A stretch of 64,000 bases of DNA from Solibacter sp039934035. GTDB lineage: Bacteria > Acidobacteriota > Terriglobia > Bryobacterales > Bryobacteraceae. Of this stretch, positions 17,083 to 25,357 are shown one piece after another (within the stretch, counting starts at the first letter, position 1; each line of letters begins with the position of its first letter). Location: contig JBDTMZ010000006.1 in assembly GCA_039934035.1 (NCBI GenBank), forward strand, positions 1-64,000, written 5' to 3'. Below the pieces are notes generated by a model, which had not been told where the DNA came from, ran no database searches, and saw only the letters and a program-made list of their open reading frames with translations. The position numbers and the translations under genes were made by a program.

Positions 17083-17838
17083 CTACCGTCCGGCCAGCGA
17101 TACCCACGTCATCGCCACGCCGACGCACACGATGAACGCCGCGCTGGCCGCCGGCAGATAGCGCATCGCCTTACTGCGCGACAGGGTCGCCGAATCCGGC
17201 AGCAGGTTCCTAGCAAACAGTACCGCCAGTCCGATCCCGGTCAGCACCACTGCCAGGCCGGCGCTGAACGCCACCAGCAGCGTCAGTCCGAGCGACACGC
17301 GTCCCAGCGAGACCGCGGTCAGCAGCAACACCAGGGCCGAAGGGCAGGGCACCAGTCCGCCGCTCGCGCCCAGCGCGATTAGTCCCCCCACGCTGATCTC
17401 CTCCGGCACATGGGAATGCACGCGTCCATCGCCGTGACTGTGCATCAGCGGACCGTGCGCCGCCACGGCGCGCCGTCCGATCGTGCGGCGATAGAGCAGC
17501 GTCAAGCCCACCCAGACGATGGTCAGGCCGGAGATCGCGCCCAGAATCGGCGTGAGGGTTTCCGGCAGCACGAAGCGGGAAAGGTAGAGGGTCACCAGGC
17601 CGAGCGCGAACACGCTCACAGTGTGGGTGAAGGTCACCATCAGGCCCAGCATGACGGCATGGCGCGGCGTTCCGCGCGACCCCACCAGATAGGCCGCCAC
17701 CAGCGTTTTGCCGTGGCCCGGCGAGAGTGCATGCACGGCGCCGAAGAGGAACGCGGCCAGCAAGCCGGCAAGCATCACGTTCCAGCCAAGGTCGCCCTGG
17801 TGGAGTAAATGAGAAAGGTATTCCGCCTGAGTACCCAT
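17083..17838 (-). CDS. NicO-family nickel/cobalt exporter-like membrane protein
   Basis: A 251-residue membrane protein with about six helices. The NicO/RcnA signature HALSPGHGKTLVAAYLVGSRG is in the first third. A His-rich cytoplasmic loop follows (HGPLMHSHGDGRVHSHVPEE), a likely metal-sensing or metal-binding segment, then GASGGLVPCPSALVLLL. Family members export Ni(II) or Co(II). It is divergent from rpiB: only 21 bp separate the two start codons, so their promoters overlap or lie in each other's coding sequence. Confidence 0.85.
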   Translation of the reverse strand: MGTQAEYLSHLLHQGDLGWNVMLAGLLAAFLFGAVHALSPGHGKTLVAAYLVGSRGTPRHAVMLGLMVTFTHTVSVFALGLVTLYLSRFVLPETLTPILGAISGLTIVWVGLTLLYRRTIGRRAVAAHGPLMHSHGDGRVHSHVPEEISVGGLIALGASGGLVPCPSALVLLLTAVSLGRVSLGLTLLVAFSAGLAVVLTGIGLAVLFARNLLPDSATLSRSKAMRYLPAASAAFIVCVGVAMTWVSLAGR

Positions 17839-17859
17839 TACAATGGTTTTTTACATTAT

Positions 17860-18483
17860 ATGAAACGCGTCATTACGGCTCAGGATATTCCCGCCGCCGG
17901 AGAACTCCGCGTCCCTCTGGGAGCGATCATCACCTCTTCGGCACGGGAGGTGGCCGCATCGCGCGGTGTGCGCATTGTCGAACTGCCCGAAGATCAGCTA
18001 TCGGCCCTCGCGCCGCCCGCTCAGACCATCGCCATCGGCAGCGATCACGGAGGCTTCCGTCTCAAGGAAGTGTTGAAGACGTTCATCGAGGCCCAGGGAC
18101 TTTCGGTGCGCGACGTGGGCGTGGCCGAAGAGAAGCCCGCCGACTACCCGGATATCGCGCATGCGGTGGCGCTCCTGGTCGCCGCCGGCACGGCCACGCG
18201 CGGCGTGATTATCGACGGCGCCGGCATCGGATCGTGCATGGCTGCCAACAAGGTTCCGGGCATCCGCGCCGCCCTGTGCTACGATAAAGCTTCCGCCAAG
18301 AACGGCCGCGAACACAATGATTCGAATGTGCTTACGCTCGGTGCGCGGCTCCTGACACAGACCCAGGCGGAAGACGTTTTGCGAACCTGGCTGGAAACTC
18401 CCTTTGCCGGCGGACGGCACCAGGTGCGGGTCCAGAAAATCATGGATATCGAGCAGCAATATTCCCGGAAGGCATCCTCGTGA
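17860..18483 (+). CDS. rpiB: RpiB/LacAB-family sugar-phosphate isomerase with N-terminal extension
   Basis: A 207-residue protein. Residues about 1-55 are an extension not found in ordinary RpiB (VITAQDIPAAGELRVPLG, IITSSAREVAASRGV). The RpiB core begins at AIGSDHGGFRLKE (residue 58). Ordinary RpiB interconverts ribose 5-phosphate and ribulose 5-phosphate with a catalytic Cys in a CGTGIG loop; here that loop reads DGAGIGSCMAANK, so the Cys is replaced by Asp and another Cys lies five residues on. The NGREHNDSNVL segment is kept. It overlaps deoC (GTGA). From memory, similar extended RpiB-DeoC pairs accompany sugar-phosphate-utilising microcompartments; that link is inference. Confidence 0.85.
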   Translation: MKRVITAQDIPAAGELRVPLGAIITSSAREVAASRGVRIVELPEDQLSALAPPAQTIAIGSDHGGFRLKEVLKTFIEAQGLSVRDVGVAEEKPADYPDIAHAVALLVAAGTATRGVIIDGAGIGSCMAANKVPGIRAALCYDKASAKNGREHNDSNVLTLGARLLTQTQAEDVLRTWLETPFAGGRHQVRVQKIMDIEQQYSRKASS

Positions 18484-19367
18484 CCCAGATCGAGCTCGAC
18501 CGGCTGGTCGCCCAAATCGGAGAAGAACTGCTGGCGCGGATCGGTCCCGAGCGCCTGCCCGCGAAGGGCGGGGAAGGCCTGAATCTGCCCGACCAGGTCT
18601 GCCCGGGGTGCGTGCAGCGCTGCGTCCAGACCTGCGCGCGCAACACCAGGGAAATCATCGCCGCGGGCGCCTCGCGCGTGTCGGCCAGCGATAAGCTCAC
18701 GCGCATCGATCCCTCGATTGCCGCGCTGATCGATCACACCATTCTGAAGGCTGATGCCACACGGGACGAGGTGATGAAGGTTTGTCGCGAGGCGCGGCAA
18801 TACCACTTCGCGAGCGTCTGCGTGAACCCGTATTGGGTGCCGCTGGTGAAGGCCGAACTGGCCGGTTCCCCGGTGAAGGTTTGCACCGTGGTCGGCTTCC
18901 CACTGGGCGCTACCAGCACCGAGGCCAAGGTCGCCGAGACGGTGGCGGCGCTACGCGCGGGCGCGCAGGAAATCGACATGGTGATCAACGTGGGCGCGCT
19001 CCGCTCCGGCGATACCGATGCGGTCAAGGGCGATATTCAGGCCGTGGTGAAGGTGGCGCACGAGGCCGGGGCGATCGTGAAAGTCATCCTCGAAACCGCG
19101 CTGCTCGACGATACCCAGAAGACCGTCGCCAGCAAGATCTGTAAGGCCGCCGGCGCCGATTTCGTCAAGACCTCCACCGGATTTTCCACTTCCGGCGCGA
19201 CCGCTCACGATATCGCGCTGATGCGCGCCGCGGTGGGGCCCGGACTAGGCATCAAAGCCTCCGGCGGAATCCGCACGCTGGAAGATTTGCAGGCCATGAC
19301 CGCGGCCGGCGCTACCCGCATCGGCGCCAGCGCCAGCATAAAAATAGTCGAGGCCACCGCTGCCTGA
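18480..19367 (+). CDS. deoC: Deoxyribose-phosphate aldolase with Cys-rich N-terminal extension
   Basis: A 295-residue class I aldolase. The DERA core starts near residue 78 (IDPSIAALIDHTILKADAT). The Schiff-base lysine is in FVKTSTGFS (about residue 225) and the accessory lysine region is KVILETALL. It cleaves 2-deoxyribose 5-phosphate to acetaldehyde and glyceraldehyde 3-phosphate. The first about 75 residues are extra: an amphipathic helix (IELDRLVAQIGEELLARIG), then a four-Cys segment CPGCVQRCVQTC. Short amphipathic N-terminal helices are typical of enzymes packaged into bacterial microcompartments. The start is GTG overlapping the rpiB stop, so the two are co-translated. Confidence 0.9.
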   Translation: MTQIELDRLVAQIGEELLARIGPERLPAKGGEGLNLPDQVCPGCVQRCVQTCARNTREIIAAGASRVSASDKLTRIDPSIAALIDHTILKADATRDEVMKVCREARQYHFASVCVNPYWVPLVKAELAGSPVKVCTVVGFPLGATSTEAKVAETVAALRAGAQEIDMVINVGALRSGDTDAVKGDIQAVVKVAHEAGAIVKVILETALLDDTQKTVASKICKAAGADFVKTSTGFSTSGATAHDIALMRAAVGPGLGIKASGGIRTLEDLQAMTAAGATRIGASASIKIVEATAA

Positions 19368-19389
19368 CCGTCGTACAGTAGACAAAGCG

Positions 19390-21135
19390 ATGCAAGCCAC
19401 TCGCAAAGCTGCCGTTCGTTTTCGAGAGCGTAGCGAACTTCTCGACTACCTGCTGGAAGTCTCCGCCGCCATCACCCTCACGCTCGATCTCGACCAGTTG
19501 CTGGCCAACGTCGCCGAAATCGTCCATAAGGTGCTGCCGTACGATCTGTTCGCCATTCTGCTCTACAGCGACCGGCGCCGCGATTTGCGCATTCGCTACG
19601 CGGTGGGCCATCGCGACGAGGTGATCCGCAATCTTTCAATCGCGGTGGGCGAGGGTATTACCGGGGCAGCCGCTTGCACCCGTGAGCCGGTGCTGGTTCC
19701 CGATGTGCGCAACGATGCCCGCTATCTGAATACGGTGGACGCCGTGCGCACGGAGCTTGCCGTCCCGATGACGGCGCGCGGCAAACTGGTCGGCGTGATC
19801 GACATGCAATCCACGCGCGTGAATGCGTATACGGAATACGATCGCGCGCTGATGCGCCTGATCGCCGCGCGGGTATCGATCGCCATCGACAACGCGCGCC
19901 TCTATCGCCGCGTGGAACGCCAGAATCGCACGCTCAAGACGCTGTCCAATATCTCGCGCGAGTTTTCCTCGATTCTCGATCTCAACGAACTGCTGTCCAA
20001 AATCGCCAGCACCATGCACGACCTGATGGACTACGATGCCTTCAGCATCCTCTCCATCGATCACGAGGCCAAGGCGCTGAAGCACCTCTCCAGCATTCGC
20101 TACGATCAGCGCGTCAACATCGACAACGTGCCGCTGGGCAAGGGCATCACGGGCGCGGCGGCGGAATCGCGCGAGGTGGTGCGCGTGCACGATACGGCCA
20201 AAGATCCGCGTTACATCGCGTCCCATCCCGACATCCGCTCCGAAGTGGCCGTGCCGCTGATCGTGCAGGATCGCGTAGTGGGCGTGATGGATCTCGAAAG
20301 CAGCCGCATCGGATATTTCTCCGACGATCACGTGCGCACGCTGGTGCTACTCGCGCCGCAGGTTGCCAGTTCGGTGGAGAACGCGCGGCTCTATGCCGAA
20401 CTCGCGCAGCGCGAGCGCCGCATGGAGGAAGATCTGGAAGCCGCGCGCGAATTGCAGCGCATTCTACTTCCCGATGCGGAGCCCGAGATCGAAGGGCTCG
20501 AAGCCGCCGTGCGCCTGCGTCCGGCGCGCGAAATCTCCGGCGACATTTACGATATTTTCGAACAGCGAGGCGGGCAGACGGTGATCGCCATGGGCGACGT
20601 CAGCGGCAAGGGCGCCGCCGCCGCGCTGTATGGCGGGCTGATGAGCGGTCTGCTGCGCACCCTGGCGCCACGCCGTCCGCGTCCTGCCGAACTCATGCGG
20701 GCGCTCAATGACGCGCTGGTGGCGCGCCGGGTGGAAGCGCGCTACGTGACGCTCGGGCTGCTGCTTTGGGACGCCACCACCCGCAAAATCGTGATGGCCA
20801 ATGCGGGCGCCATCCCGCCGATGATTTGCCGCGGCTCGGACATTCTAAAGATTCGCGTGGAAGGCGTGCCCCTGGGGCTGCTCGATAATCGCGAATACGA
20901 GGAAGTGACCTTTCAGGCCCTGCCGGGCGACACTATCGTTTTGTATTCCGACGGGATTCCGGATCACATGAATGCGGACGGCACGGAATTCGGCCGCGGC
21001 CGTCTGGCGCAGATCGTACGTTCGAGCTGCCCGCTATCGGCCGATGCCTTGATTCTGAAGATCTTCAAGGAGCTGGATAAGTTCTCCACCACCGCCTTCG
21101 ACGATCAAACCATCTTCGTCATGAAAGTAAAGTAG
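19390..21135 (+). CDS. GAF-GAF-PP2C (SpoIIE/RsbU-type) serine phosphatase
   Basis: A 581-residue cytoplasmic signalling protein. Two GAF domains (about residues 15-165 and 190-335; IRYAVGHRDEVIRNLS, GEGITGAA and LGKGITGAAAES segments) are followed by a short coiled linker (RERRMEEDLEAARELQRILLP) and a PP2C-type phosphatase domain (about 365-580). Metal-binding motifs are present: SGDIYD, AMGDVSGKG and VLYSDGIPD. Such RsbU-like phosphatases dephosphorylate anti-anti-sigma (STAS) proteins in partner switching, with the GAF domains sensing small ligands. No STAS or anti-sigma gene is nearby. It lies 22 bp after deoC and may be in the same transcript. Confidence 0.9.
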   Translation: MQATRKAAVRFRERSELLDYLLEVSAAITLTLDLDQLLANVAEIVHKVLPYDLFAILLYSDRRRDLRIRYAVGHRDEVIRNLSIAVGEGITGAAACTREPVLVPDVRNDARYLNTVDAVRTELAVPMTARGKLVGVIDMQSTRVNAYTEYDRALMRLIAARVSIAIDNARLYRRVERQNRTLKTLSNISREFSSILDLNELLSKIASTMHDLMDYDAFSILSIDHEAKALKHLSSIRYDQRVNIDNVPLGKGITGAAAESREVVRVHDTAKDPRYIASHPDIRSEVAVPLIVQDRVVGVMDLESSRIGYFSDDHVRTLVLLAPQVASSVENARLYAELAQRERRMEEDLEAARELQRILLPDAEPEIEGLEAAVRLRPAREISGDIYDIFEQRGGQTVIAMGDVSGKGAAAALYGGLMSGLLRTLAPRRPRPAELMRALNDALVARRVEARYVTLGLLLWDATTRKIVMANAGAIPPMICRGSDILKIRVEGVPLGLLDNREYEEVTFQALPGDTIVLYSDGIPDHMNADGTEFGRGRLAQIVRSSCPLSADALILKIFKELDKFSTTAFDDQTIFVMKVK

Positions 21136-21384
21136 GACAGGCCTCCCCGCCTGTCCAATCCGAGCGAAGCGCGGACGCGTTCCGGTGGGACAGGCCATCG
21201 TCTTTTGTGGCCTGTCCTCTTTCGTGCGAAGCCGCAAGGTCTCAGACTCAAATGGCGCCAAATGGCCAAACTCCACGGACAGGCCTCCCTGCCTGTTACT
21301 TATGGGCGTTGCGCCCGCGGACTTCGATGGAAGACGCCCCAATCGGAGCCGCGACCGTCTTTCAACCCTGTCCGCTGGGTCAGC
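21135..21384. repeat. Cluster of intergenic hairpin repeats
   Basis: Three repeat types are packed between convergent genes. The first is GGACAGGC/GCCTGTCC at 21135-21156. The second is a family B hairpin at 21188-21217, with GGACAGGCCA/TGGCCTGTCC arms around a T-rich 10-nt loop. The third is a shortened family A copy at 21331-21363, with AAGACG/CGTCTT ends and part of the GCCGCGACCGT core. No gene is seen. Confidence 0.75.
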
Positions 21385-22746
21385 CTATTCCTTCGGTCCG
21401 ATGCCCAGCGTCTTCATCTTGCGATACAGATTGCTTCGCTCCAGCCCCAGCAATTCGGCCGTGCGCGTGACATTCCAGTTCGTCTCTTCCAGCTTCTTGC
21501 TGATGTACTCTTTCTCCGCCGCCTCCCGAACCTCCTGCAGGCTGCCGAAATGATCCATCGGACGGTCGGGCTGCTTGCGCACCGTCTGCAACGGAATGTG
21601 GCGCGCATCCACCCGCACCTGCGGATTCAGAATCACGATGCGTTCGATCAGGTTCTTCAACTCCCGCACATTGCCCGGCCAGTGGTATTCCGTGAGCAGC
21701 CGGTAGGCTTCCGGCGTCAGTTCCTTGGGCTTGCGCCCGTACGCCGTCGTGAACTCGCGCAGGAAATGGCCGGCCAGTTGCGCGATGTCCTCCCGCCGGT
21801 CGCGCAGCGGAGGCACCGAGAACGGAATCACGTTCAGCCGGTAAAACAGGTCTTCGCGAAAATTCCCGCGCTCGATCTCTTCCTCGAGATTCTTGTTGGT
21901 CGCCGCCACCACGCGCACGTCCACCTGCACGAATTCGGAAGCGCCCACCGGCTCGAACCGGCCTTCGTCCAGCGAGCGCAGCACTTTCGACTGGGTGCGC
22001 AGGCTCATGTCCCCGACCTCGTCCAGGAAAAGCGTGCCGCCGTCCGCCTTCTGAAACTTGCCGACCTTATCTTCGTGCGCGCTGGCCAGGCTGCCCTTCA
22101 CGTGCCCGAAGAGTTCGCTCTCGATCAGCTCCTCGGGAATCGCCGCGCAGTTCACTTCCACGAACGGCTCGGCCGCTCGCGGACTCATCGCGTGCAGGGC
22201 GTGTGCCACCAGTTCTTTGCCCGTGCCGCTCTCGCCGTAGATCAGCACGCGCCCGTTGGTGCCCGCCATCAGCCCGAGCTGCTGGCGCAGCGCCTTGATC
22301 GGCACGCTTTCACCGATGATCCGCCAGCGCGAGCCGGTGTCCTCCTTGAGACGCGTATTCTCCAGTTCCAGCTTGCGGTGCGCCAGGGCGTTCTTCGCCA
22401 CCACCGAAACTTTTTCGATGGACAGGGGCTTCTCCAGGAAATCGAACGCACCCAGTTTGGTCGCCTTCACCGCGGCTTCGATCGACCCGTGCCCGCTGAT
22501 CACCACCACCACAGGACGCTCTTCGAACGCGATCTCCTGAATCCGCGAGAGCACCTCCATACCGTCCATGCCGGGCAGCCAGATGTCCAGCAGCACCAGT
22601 TCGAAATTGCCGCCAGGCAGGGCGTCCAGGCAGGCTTCGCCGCTTTCCGCAGACTCCACCGCGTAGCCTTCATCCTCCAGCACGCCGCTGAGGGACTGGC
22701 GGATTCCGGGCTCGTCATCAACTACAAGAATGCGTCGCGGCTTCAT
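21385..22746 (-). CDS. NtrC/NtrX-family response regulator with altered sigma-54 loop
   Basis: A 453-residue regulator starting MKPRRILVVDDEPG at 22746. It has a receiver domain (residues 1-120, phospho-acceptor Asp in LLDIWLPGMDGMEV), an AAA+ ATPase domain (about 135-375; Walker A GESGTGKELVAHALH, Walker B GGTLFLDEVGDM, arginine-finger region LFYRLNVIPFSVPPLRDR) and a Fis-type helix-turn-helix (NVTRTAELLGLERSNLYRKMK). The GAFTGA loop that contacts sigma-54 reads GSLASA, lacking the key Thr, so classical sigma-54 activation is doubtful. It overlaps the upstream histidine kinase gene by ATGA, so the pair is a two-component system. The best match by architecture is NtrX. Confidence 0.9.
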   Translation of the reverse strand: MKPRRILVVDDEPGIRQSLSGVLEDEGYAVESAESGEACLDALPGGNFELVLLDIWLPGMDGMEVLSRIQEIAFEERPVVVVISGHGSIEAAVKATKLGAFDFLEKPLSIEKVSVVAKNALAHRKLELENTRLKEDTGSRWRIIGESVPIKALRQQLGLMAGTNGRVLIYGESGTGKELVAHALHAMSPRAAEPFVEVNCAAIPEELIESELFGHVKGSLASAHEDKVGKFQKADGGTLFLDEVGDMSLRTQSKVLRSLDEGRFEPVGASEFVQVDVRVVAATNKNLEEEIERGNFREDLFYRLNVIPFSVPPLRDRREDIAQLAGHFLREFTTAYGRKPKELTPEAYRLLTEYHWPGNVRELKNLIERIVILNPQVRVDARHIPLQTVRKQPDRPMDHFGSLQEVREAAEKEYISKKLEETNWNVTRTAELLGLERSNLYRKMKTLGIGPKE

Positions 22747-24842
22747 AGCTTCACGGCGGAGGGCTTCCACTCCGCCTCCTCGGCCGCCGCGGGTGGCGCC
22801 TCGCTTTCCACCAGCGCAGGCAACTCTACCGTGAAGCGGGCGCCCACCGGCTGGTTGTCTTCCACGCGAATGGTCCCGTTGTGTTCGGCCACGATGTGGC
22901 TCACAATCGCCAGCCCCAAACCGGTGCCGCGATTCTTAGTCGAAAAATAAGGCAGGAAAAGTTTCTCCTTTTCGTCGCTGCTCACGCCCGTGCCTGTATC
23001 GGCCACCACCAGTTCCACGGTGTCGGCCGCGCCCGGCTGGGTGGCAATCGATAGCGTCTTCACCAGCGAATCCTGCATGGCCTCGGCGGCATTGTCCACC
23101 AGATTCACCACCACTCTCTGGAACTGCTCGCGGTCGACATTCACGGCCGGTAGCCCGGGCGCGAAACTGGTACGCATGGCGATGCCGTCCAGCCTGCCGT
23201 GAAAAACCGCCAGCGCCTCCACCACCACTTCGTTGAGATCGCAGCGTACCGGCTGGGCGGAAGGGAAGCGCGCGAACTGCGAAAATTCGTCCACCAGCGT
23301 CTTCACCGATTCCACGCTTTTGGTGATCGTGGCCGCGCATTCCCGAACGATGCGCGCCGTGCCCGGCGGCAATTCCAGCCGGTCGAGCTGCCGTCCGATG
23401 CGTTCCGCCGAAAGCGCGATCGGCGTCAGCGGATTCTTGATTTCGTGCGCCACCCGGCGCGCCACCTCGTGCCAGGCGGCCGCCTTCTGCGCGCGCAGCA
23501 ATTCACTGGTATCTTCCAGCACCACCACGAAGCCGGAGGTCAGCCGGCTTTCCAGCGCCGACACCGTCACCGCCAGGTGGAGTTTCCGGGAGACGGTACG
23601 CAGCTCGATCTGTCGCGACGCCACACCCGTGCGCCGCGCGCGTTTCATCAGGTATTTGATTTCGGCGGTGTCCTCGCGCGAGAAGAGATCTTCCAGCCGC
23701 GTGGCGCGTTCCACCAGGTCGCCGGGGAAGATCTTGGTCAGCGCCTGGTTCACGCGCTGGATGGCCCCGTCCGCGCCAATCGAAAGCACGCCCGTCGGAA
23801 TGCTCTCCAGAATGGCTTCGGTGAAGCGGCGCCGCCGGTCCAGTTCGATGCCGCTGGCCTCCAGCGCCTCGGTCATTTCGTTGAAGCCTTTCACCAGCAG
23901 GGCCAGTTCGTCTTCGGCGCGCACCGTGACGCGATGCTGCAGGTTGCCGCGCCGCACCTCGCCAGCCGCTTCGAGAATCGCCGTAATCGGGGTGCTGATG
24001 CGGTTGGCCAGAATCCGCGCCAGCCAGGTGGCCACGAACAGGACGAACAGCGTGATCAGCACCATCAGCATGACGTAGAGGGTGCGGTAGTCCTTGCGGT
24101 TACCGATAATTTCCGCCCAGTCGTCGCTGAATTTCTTGATTTGCAGAAGCTGCTCGCCGGCGTTCAGCGGAATGCGCGTGGACAGCTCGATCATGCCGTT
24201 CTTCAGAGGCACACGGAGCACGGCGATCTTGCCGTCCTCGGGGCGCGCCGGGAACGGTCCCCAGGAGGCTAGCGGCGGCCCGTCCCTGGGCAGGATGGTG
24301 ACCGATTCCAATTGCTGCTCTTTCGCGAAGCGCTGCAGCATGTCCTCCGGCATCGTGCCGCCGGCCAGCACTTGCGCCGTTTCCGGCTGCTCTGCCAGCA
24401 GCACCGCCTGTACCGAGAGCCGGTGCTCGATTTCCAGATCGAGCGCGCGCGCCGCCCGCTTATAAACCTCGATCTGATTGTCCACCGGGTTGGTGAACCA
24501 TGCCTTCAGGTTCACATTCAGGACTTCGTAGCTCCACAGCACCAGGAAGAAAACGGGGACGCAGCTCAGCAGCATGGCGCCCACCACCAGCTTGGTGCGT
24601 ATCCGCGAGCCCGGGCGCCGGGCCTGGCGGGCGACATAGAGTTTGATGAACTCGCGCGCCAGAATCCAACCCACCGTGACCATCAGGATAAAGATCAGGG
24701 TGGAGACGGCCCAGAAGATGAAGGTCTGTTTGGCGTTGGAGGGACCGAAGTTATAGAGGCGAAAAGAGCCCTGCCACACCACCAGAGCCACGCTGATGGC
24801 GAGCAGCACGCTGGCGAACCAGTAGAATAGGCGCTTTCGCAT
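22743..24842 (-). CDS. NtrY-like membrane histidine kinase
   Basis: A 699-residue sensor kinase. Order: transmembrane segments in the first about 105 residues, an extracytoplasmic region, a third helix near 280, HAMP (about 300-355), PAS (about 370-470), a HisKA dimerisation helix with phospho-acceptor His in VAHEIKNPLTPIALSAERI, and a HATPase domain (VVNLVDNAAEAM, VVADTGTGVSS, FFSTK-like YFSTKNRGTGLGLAIV). The architecture is that of NtrY, partner of NtrX. An upstream ATG at 24866 is in frame. However, a perfect TATAAT at 24874-24869 leaves only 2 nt before it, so transcripts probably start inside that extension and the ATG at 24842 is the likely start. Confidence 0.9.
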   Translation of the reverse strand: MRKRLFYWFASVLLAISVALVVWQGSFRLYNFGPSNAKQTFIFWAVSTLIFILMVTVGWILAREFIKLYVARQARRPGSRIRTKLVVGAMLLSCVPVFFLVLWSYEVLNVNLKAWFTNPVDNQIEVYKRAARALDLEIEHRLSVQAVLLAEQPETAQVLAGGTMPEDMLQRFAKEQQLESVTILPRDGPPLASWGPFPARPEDGKIAVLRVPLKNGMIELSTRIPLNAGEQLLQIKKFSDDWAEIIGNRKDYRTLYVMLMVLITLFVLFVATWLARILANRISTPITAILEAAGEVRRGNLQHRVTVRAEDELALLVKGFNEMTEALEASGIELDRRRRFTEAILESIPTGVLSIGADGAIQRVNQALTKIFPGDLVERATRLEDLFSREDTAEIKYLMKRARRTGVASRQIELRTVSRKLHLAVTVSALESRLTSGFVVVLEDTSELLRAQKAAAWHEVARRVAHEIKNPLTPIALSAERIGRQLDRLELPPGTARIVRECAATITKSVESVKTLVDEFSQFARFPSAQPVRCDLNEVVVEALAVFHGRLDGIAMRTSFAPGLPAVNVDREQFQRVVVNLVDNAAEAMQDSLVKTLSIATQPGAADTVELVVADTGTGVSSDEKEKLFLPYFSTKNRGTGLGLAIVSHIVAEHNGTIRVEDNQPVGARFTVELPALVESEAPPAAAEEAEWKPSAVKL

Positions 24843-24868
24843 GAGAGATGGGTCCGGCTTCCTCATTA

Positions 24869-24874
24869 ATTATA
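24869..24874 (-). promoter_or_regulatory. Consensus -10 box deciding the NtrY-like start
   Basis: TATAAT on the minus strand, 2 nt before the first in-frame ATG (24866) and about 27 nt before the second (24842). The expected transcription start falls at about 24862, favouring the second ATG. Confidence 0.4.
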
Positions 24875-24948
24875 CGTAGTCGCCGGGTGACCCACGTCAT
24901 TCCACATCCTGGTCTAAACTTTTGGCCGGCACCGCCGATAGAGTGCTC

Positions 24949-25320
24949 ATGAAGAACTTTCACCACCGTTTCCGCGGATTCCTGAGCTTGGCGGTAATGC
25001 TTGGCCTCGTGCTCGGGATTGCGGCAGCAGAAGACACCCCCAAGAAGGTATCGAAGGCGGAAGGCCTGAACGCGGTCACTAGCAAGGTGCCGCCCGAGTA
25101 TCCGGCGATGGCTAAGCAGTTGAAAATCGAAGGCGCCGTGGAATTAGAAGTCCTGGTCTCCGAAACCGGCGCCGTAGAGAAGGTGAATATCGTCAGTGGC
25201 AATCCGGTACTCACCAGGCCTGCTTCCGATGCCATCAGGAAATGGAAATTCGCCCCGTTTTCGGCCGAGGGCAAGATCGTCAAGGCGCTGGTCCCGGTCA
25301 GTATGACATTTAAGATGTAA
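24949..25320 (+). CDS. TonB C-terminal domain protein (secreted or periplasmic)
   Basis: A 123-residue protein: a signal peptide or anchor (about residues 1-27, LSLAVMLGLVLGIAAAED) followed by one TonB-C domain (about 45-123). The domain shows VPPEYPAMAKQLKIEGAVELEVLVSETG, then a conserved AIRKWKFAPF and a final VPVSMTFKM. It lacks the long proline-rich spacer of true TonB, so it may be an accessory periplasmic protein rather than an energy transducer. It is divergent from the NtrY-like kinase and 37 bp before the chemotaxis receptor gene. The role is not known. Confidence 0.8.
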   Translation: MKNFHHRFRGFLSLAVMLGLVLGIAAAEDTPKKVSKAEGLNAVTSKVPPEYPAMAKQLKIEGAVELEVLVSETGAVEKVNIVSGNPVLTRPASDAIRKWKFAPFSAEGKIVKALVPVSMTFKM

Positions 25321-25357
25321 GTGTTTTAGAGTGTTTGAGATAGAAGGGCTATTGGAA

